From Bradysia coprophila (taxonomy: Eukaryota > Arthropoda > Insecta > Diptera > Sciaridae): a DNA stretch of 64,000 nt. The notes below the pieces were generated by a model. It was not told the origin of the DNA. It did not search any database and saw only the letters and a program-made list of their open reading frames with translations. The position numbers were made by a program, and so were the translations under genes. Where the stretch lies: positions 2,170,001-2,234,000 of the forward strand of contig NC_050738.1 in assembly GCF_014529535.1 (NCBI RefSeq). Reading direction: 5' to 3'. Positions within the stretch are counted from its first letter, which is position 1, and the number at the start of each line of letters is the position of its first letter. This document shows, piece by piece, positions 59,456 through 64,000 of this stretch.

Positions 59456-60581
59456 TGTGTTTCAATTTCTCTTATTTTGGCATTGGCCTTGGTGTGTTTG
59501 GGACTAAACCTGCCTTGCCCGTTTCTCTTTTATATACTCATTGAAGAATATAACCTGAAGTGAATCATATTTTGCCGATCCATGAAGCAATTGTCTTCTT
59601 CTAGTCTTTTCTACCCTTAACACATTCATTCCTGAACCCAATACCACATCTCCTGTATATAGAAATACAGTTAAAACAATGTTCTGATCTGATACATCTC
59701 GCAATGAGAATGGACTTTTTTACCTGTCGTCTTAAGAAAGACGCACAGTGGTTTAGAGGGTCTACGGATTATCTGTGTAAGAAAAGAAATTTCATCCATT
59801 GATCCACCGTTCTTTAAGAGTCTCAGCGTCAGTTTTTCACCATATTCAATACTTCAACCGAGCTAAACAGAAAAATAAAAACCATGACAGAAGGGCCATA
59901 TTCTAAGTCCAAGTACAGTCAAATTCGCGTGAAAACGCAAGAGCAAATTAAACAAAAACAAAAAGTCGTCCGAGTCTCGTTTATCCCTAGAGTACCTAGA
60001 GACACCGTTTCGTTCCGCTAAATTCAAAAACTTCGGAGTTCATCTTTACAGTTCCCGTGAAATGTAAAGTGAAGACAAACACATTGGGGAACTGAACTCA
60101 TCAGGGACGACAATGTGTGGTAGTTTTTCAATTTATATGCGTTCTACGGTAAGGTGGATAACTGTCAATCAAAGGAAAACGAACGACTAGAAAAACACAA
60201 GGTCAGTAAACTTAACAATAGTCACCAATCGTTTGCGAACCATTACTCAACATTTTATCTAAAAACTATAAAACTATAAAATATAATGAAGAATAAGGAT
60301 CTGACCTTGACCATACATCCACTCGTTCATACATCATCCGGTACCTCATTCATTTCATATCACTTTCACTTCAACTCTCACAACAAGAAAACCAAAACAT
60401 TCACACTAAACTAAAAGAAAAAGAAACAATGACACTAGCAGCACAATTAAACAAAAGGTCACTAAATCGCGAAGACCCAAAGACTCCCAGTGCGGAACTT
60501 TCAATGCAATGTCTTTAACTCAGTTTTGAGTATTTAATTCCACAAAAAACACGCTGGACGACAGTTAATTTTAACAATAAA

Positions 60582-60587
60582 TTTATT
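60582..60587 (-). terminator. Poly(A) signal of the CDKL gene
   Basis: AATAAA on the minus strand, 87 nt below the stop codon at 60674-60676. Confidence 0.6.
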
Positions 60588-60673
60588 TAGCTCTTTTTTA
60601 TGTACACAGCAAAGCTTTTTCAGCGAAATGCCCATTCAAACTTAATGATCTTTTTTGGCCAGAAAATATCCAG

Positions 60674-62849
60674 CTATGTCTCATTAACATTGTCCGAGGA
60701 TGCTGAGATGTTCCTCTGAAAATCAGAAACAAATGAAAAAAGTTTAGGTTTCGAGTTGTGAAAGGTTAGTGCAATCCGAGTAAGTTTGTGCAAACTATTT
60801 TAAATATTAAATTGGCAATGAAATCAAACTTACGCTTCCAAACAAGTTCTCCGAAAAATTGACCATCGGCGATAACTTTTTACGATTTCCTTTCAATGGA
60901 CTGCTGGCGCCTGGACAATTGGGTAGTAGGAATTCATTCGCCTCCGATGGTGCATTGCTTTTCGCCGTACCAGTTATCGTTCCAACACTTTTCCAGTCTG
61001 TTAAACTTCTTTTCGTTATCTGCGAAGGTTTTCCGTGAGTGTTGACCGTGTTCACTTTAATGTTACTGCTTGTCAACCACGGCGGTGGAGGCAGAATGCG
61101 AGGACTTAGGTCCTTTGTCGATGGTTCCGTCGTAACTCCCAATCCCAATGGAATTAGACCCAGGTCAATGTGCGGTCGATCTCTTTTCACTAACGATGGT
61201 CTTGCTGTGTTTAAGTTGGTGTGGTTGCTCTGCTTTATGTTTGATTTTTGGGACACTTGATGGAGTCCTAGGATATTTGAACTCTTTTTGTGACTGAAAT
61301 ATTGCGGAAAATTTCCGTTTATTGATAAATTGTTGATGCTAACTGGAGACAGGCGTTTCTGTTGATTGATTTCGTTTGTGATATCCGATTGCAGACTCTG
61401 GAATTGGGCTGGTGATGGCGGCTGAATTTGAACATCAAAATTGGTCGACGAAGATTTCTCGGATATTGATGACGTTTTTGCAGGCTTGGCAGACAGAACT
61501 CGATAGTTTTTAGCACCTTCTTTGAATACCAGATTGTTGATGCTAATTTTTTGTGTCGCTTTCGGTGGGTTGCTCATCGTTTGCTTATTCACAGTTGATA
61601 ATGTAGTCAGATCATCATGGTTCGTCGCAGCCTTCGGTAGTGTGTCTGTGCCATTTTTCGAATTAATGTTTGTAGAGTTCAGTAACTGGGTGGAGAGCAG
61701 TGACAGTCCGATTTGTGATATTTTATCTTTCCCATTGTTGACTTTGGATTCATCGCCAGATTTTTTATGGTTCACTTTCTCGGCAACCCTTTTATCATCA
61801 GCCATTTTCCGACCAGATCCATAGCTAGGCATCCTTTTCAGTAATGGATTTCCAACCATTTCTTGTGCCAATTTACCTTTCAATTCAACCAGAAACGTTT
61901 CCACGAATTTATCCCTGGTGAACAGATCATGTTTCAGTAATTTCGACGTATCGGGCCGCTGATTTCCATCCATTTTGAGACACTGCGCCAAAAAGTCCAA
62001 ACAATCTCGATTCCAGTCGGGGAACAGTTGATGCAGGCTGGTATTCTGTTCTTGTTTCATTCCTTTGAACATTGTGTTACGAGTGATGAGATTCTGATGG
62101 CGAGAATTTAACCTGCCAAGAACGCGAACGATTTGGAACAGTTGGTCGATGTCACTTTCGCCGGGAAAGAGCGGTTCACCGGTCATCATTTCAGCATACA
62201 AACATCCAACAGCCCATATGTCCACCTCCTTGCCGTATCCATCACCGACAAGAAGTTCCGGCGAACGATACCATCTACATGGAATAAATGATTCGTAAAT
62301 TAACAAAACTGATCGTGCAGTACATGAAGGGAGGTTACCATTTCCCCAATTGGATTCTAGTGACTTACCTGGTAGCCACATAGTCTGTAAATGTTTCATT
62401 TTCTGTGTAGGGTCTTGCGAAACCGAAATCACACAGTTTTATAACGCCCAGTCGAGAGACCAACACCTGATTCGGAAAAGTAATTTTATGAAAAGAAATT
62501 AGCATTCGCAACAGTGCTTGACTTCTAGCCTTCAGGATATCATAGTCAAAATACTCACATTCTCCGGTTTAACGTCTCTATGCAGTACCTATGTGTTCAA
62601 AAAATTATCCCGTTATTAACACCCAAATTCAATTAAAATATTTTTGCCACCTACATCATGTGAGTGAATAAAATCCAAAGCTCTTAAAACTTGATAGCAG
62701 TATTTCCGTGACGTCACAAAGCCCAATCCACCAGATCGCGCCTCCAGTTCCTCTAAGACTGTATGCTCTAAGTACTCGAACACTAAGAAGAACCGTTTTT
62801 TCCGACGGAAAACTTCGATCATGTTCACCAAATTTTCATGGCGCAATTT
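60674..62849 (-). CDS. CDKL-type (cyclin-dependent kinase-like) protein kinase, 5' partial
   Basis: Exons 62849-62655, 62588-62559, 62466-62369, 62274-60834 and 60715-60674 join in phase. They give about 601 residues starting at KLRHENLVNMIEVFRRKKRF, inside the kinase N-lobe. The catalytic loop is VLHRDVKPEN, the magnesium motif is CDFGFAR, and the activation loop ends FTDYVATRWYRSPELL with a T-D-Y pair. The D-I-W-A-V-G-C and PGESDIDQLFQI segments follow. T-D-Y and the F-R-R-K-K-R segment fit the CDKL1-4 group more than CDKL5 (T-E-Y). The long Ser/Asn-rich C-tail is low complexity. These CMGC kinases act on cilia and microtubule-linked processes. The first ~60 residues with the glycine-rich loop are not found up to 64000 and probably lie right of the window. 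Confidence 0.92.
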
Positions 62850-64000
62850 CTGTAATGAGACATCAGGTGATAAATATTTTAATATTTCGGATAAGGAGAA
62901 TATTACTTGGGAAAACTATTTCCCCATAAAATCTAACATCAATTTTGCATTGAACTTATAAAAGCTGAACGAAAACGATAGCACGCAATAAATCCTTTAT
63001 ATCCATATTTACTGGGGCGTGGGGTGTTCCTACATACTATGCATATATCATATCATGCAATTCAAAGGCATAAAAAGTTTTTTGATGGTAAACATTATAT
63101 TAATACGCGATGATGACCTTTAGACGGGAAATTCAATATGGTTTCAGATGACGTTACTCATCATCGTGCAATCGATTAGGCTGTGATTTTCATTTTATCG
63201 ATGTGCATTAGACCATTTCACGTGGAAGTTGTATGCTTAATAGAGTGGAGTGCATACTGCATACATGTTCCAAATTGGTTTTTAATTTACACTAAACTGT
63301 TGGTCAGTTTATTTAGTGAGTGTAAATATTTAACCAGATTGTAGGCAGAAGACTTGTTGCAATCAGCTTGATTGAAGGCTGATTTTTAAGCCGAGTAGTG
63401 GGCTGTGATGAGTGACGTTTTTTTGCGGGTTATCTAGATTACCTTGAGTAAATCTTGTTTTGAGAGATTTTCACACTAGATTTACGAGTTATAGGTACTA
63501 GAGCAGGAATATGAATATCAGATTAACTTTGCAAAAATAAGTTTAGTCAGAAACTTAAGAGACATCTACTTTATTGTCTCCATCTCACGGTTTGCCTGCG
63601 CTAGTAGTGCGCTACTATTTGTTTTGTAAAATTTCTATATTTATAGCCAAAAATTTCTTATGACGTTCAAAGACAAAGTTGTTCCTTACAACTCCACAAA
63701 CATTTTTTCCGAAGACGTCGACCAATGACATAATAGCACGACAAAGTAAAGTTGACCAGGCAGTAGTGCTGATTTGACTAGGGACCTGAATAATCTAGTA
63801 GCACTGTATTTTTGCGAACAAAAATTTTCAATTTATGTCAGTGTTCATTTGAATTCATTTTCATCCAGTGTATTAGGTCCCTTATTTGACGTTTCGAAAA
63901 TGAACCGCTCCTGCCTGGTTTATTTTACTCTGCCGTGATAATAGTGGTCATTGACGTCGACATCCAAAATTTCTTCTGTGAATGGGCTCGCGCTAACGAT
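62850..64000. other. Probable intron of the CDKL gene, no recognised feature
   Basis: This stretch lies between the first visible CDKL exon and the window edge. No exon encoding the glycine-rich loop or the catalytic lysine was found, so it is likely intron. No gene or clear repeat recognised. Confidence 0.5.

Larger units (their letters stand above)
58871..60673. other. Intergenic, 3' side of the CDKL gene
   Basis: It contains a MITE copy at 59342-59455 (see the family at 45429). A reverse-strand poly(A) signal for the CDKL gene (TTTATT on +) lies at 60582-60587, 87 nt below its stop codon. No other gene recognised. Confidence 0.5.

Noticed and set aside
60674-62849. Assignment of the kinase to CDKL5
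   Set aside because: The activation loop carries T-D-Y, not T-E-Y, and the N-lobe segment resembles CDKL1-4.

Overview
The window is nuclear DNA of an animal with many short introns (about 55-125 nt, GT-AG), AT-rich intergenic DNA and dense small inverted-repeat transposons. An insect gustatory receptor and compact insect-style genes point to an insect, most likely a lower (nematoceran) dipteran. The species is inference only. The exon structures given here were worked out by reading splice sites and checking that codon phase is kept across every junction.

Layout. (1) 907-14466, + strand: nearly all of a Vps13D gene (bulk lipid-transfer protein); its first coding exon lies left of the window. 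(2) 14467-22320: intergenic, with a LINE tail and several foldback elements or MITEs. (3) 22321-27384, +: a four-exon gene for an SNTX/MACPF-like N-terminal region joined to an AIG1-type GTPase and two Cys/His clusters. (4) 27743-30064: an inverted-repeat-bounded block holding a reverse-transcriptase tail and a hAT-type MITE with a perfect 8-bp target duplication. (5) 30065-36270: foldback repeats, one small secreted Cys-rich protein gene (32872-33183) and a 1.26-kb TIR element. (6) 36271-39131, +: a complete ten-exon Ku80 (XRCC5) gene. (7) 39132-48500: repeats plus two small membrane-protein genes (42263-42963 and 46504-47019). (8) 48522-49682, -: a partial gustatory receptor. (9) 49683-56200: intergenic DNA with a long reverse-transcriptase ORF (53134-54960, -) and nested MITEs, one a hAT MITE with an 8-bp target duplication. 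(10) 56603-57491, -: a two-exon gene that appears to join a RING/TRAF-type zinc-finger module to a complete UBR box. (11) 58740-58870: a Copia-type Gag remnant. (12) 60674-62849, -: the 3' part of a CDKL-type protein kinase gene, whose start lies right of the window.

The genes do not form a pathway; they are independent housekeeping, chemosensory and defence-like genes separated by transposon-rich DNA. The observation most worth following is the 254-residue RING plus UBR-box protein: all eleven UBR zinc ligands are present at canonical spacing, but a specificity aspartate is replaced by arginine. The SNTX-like/GTPase gene and the retained acidic tail of Ku80 are next.
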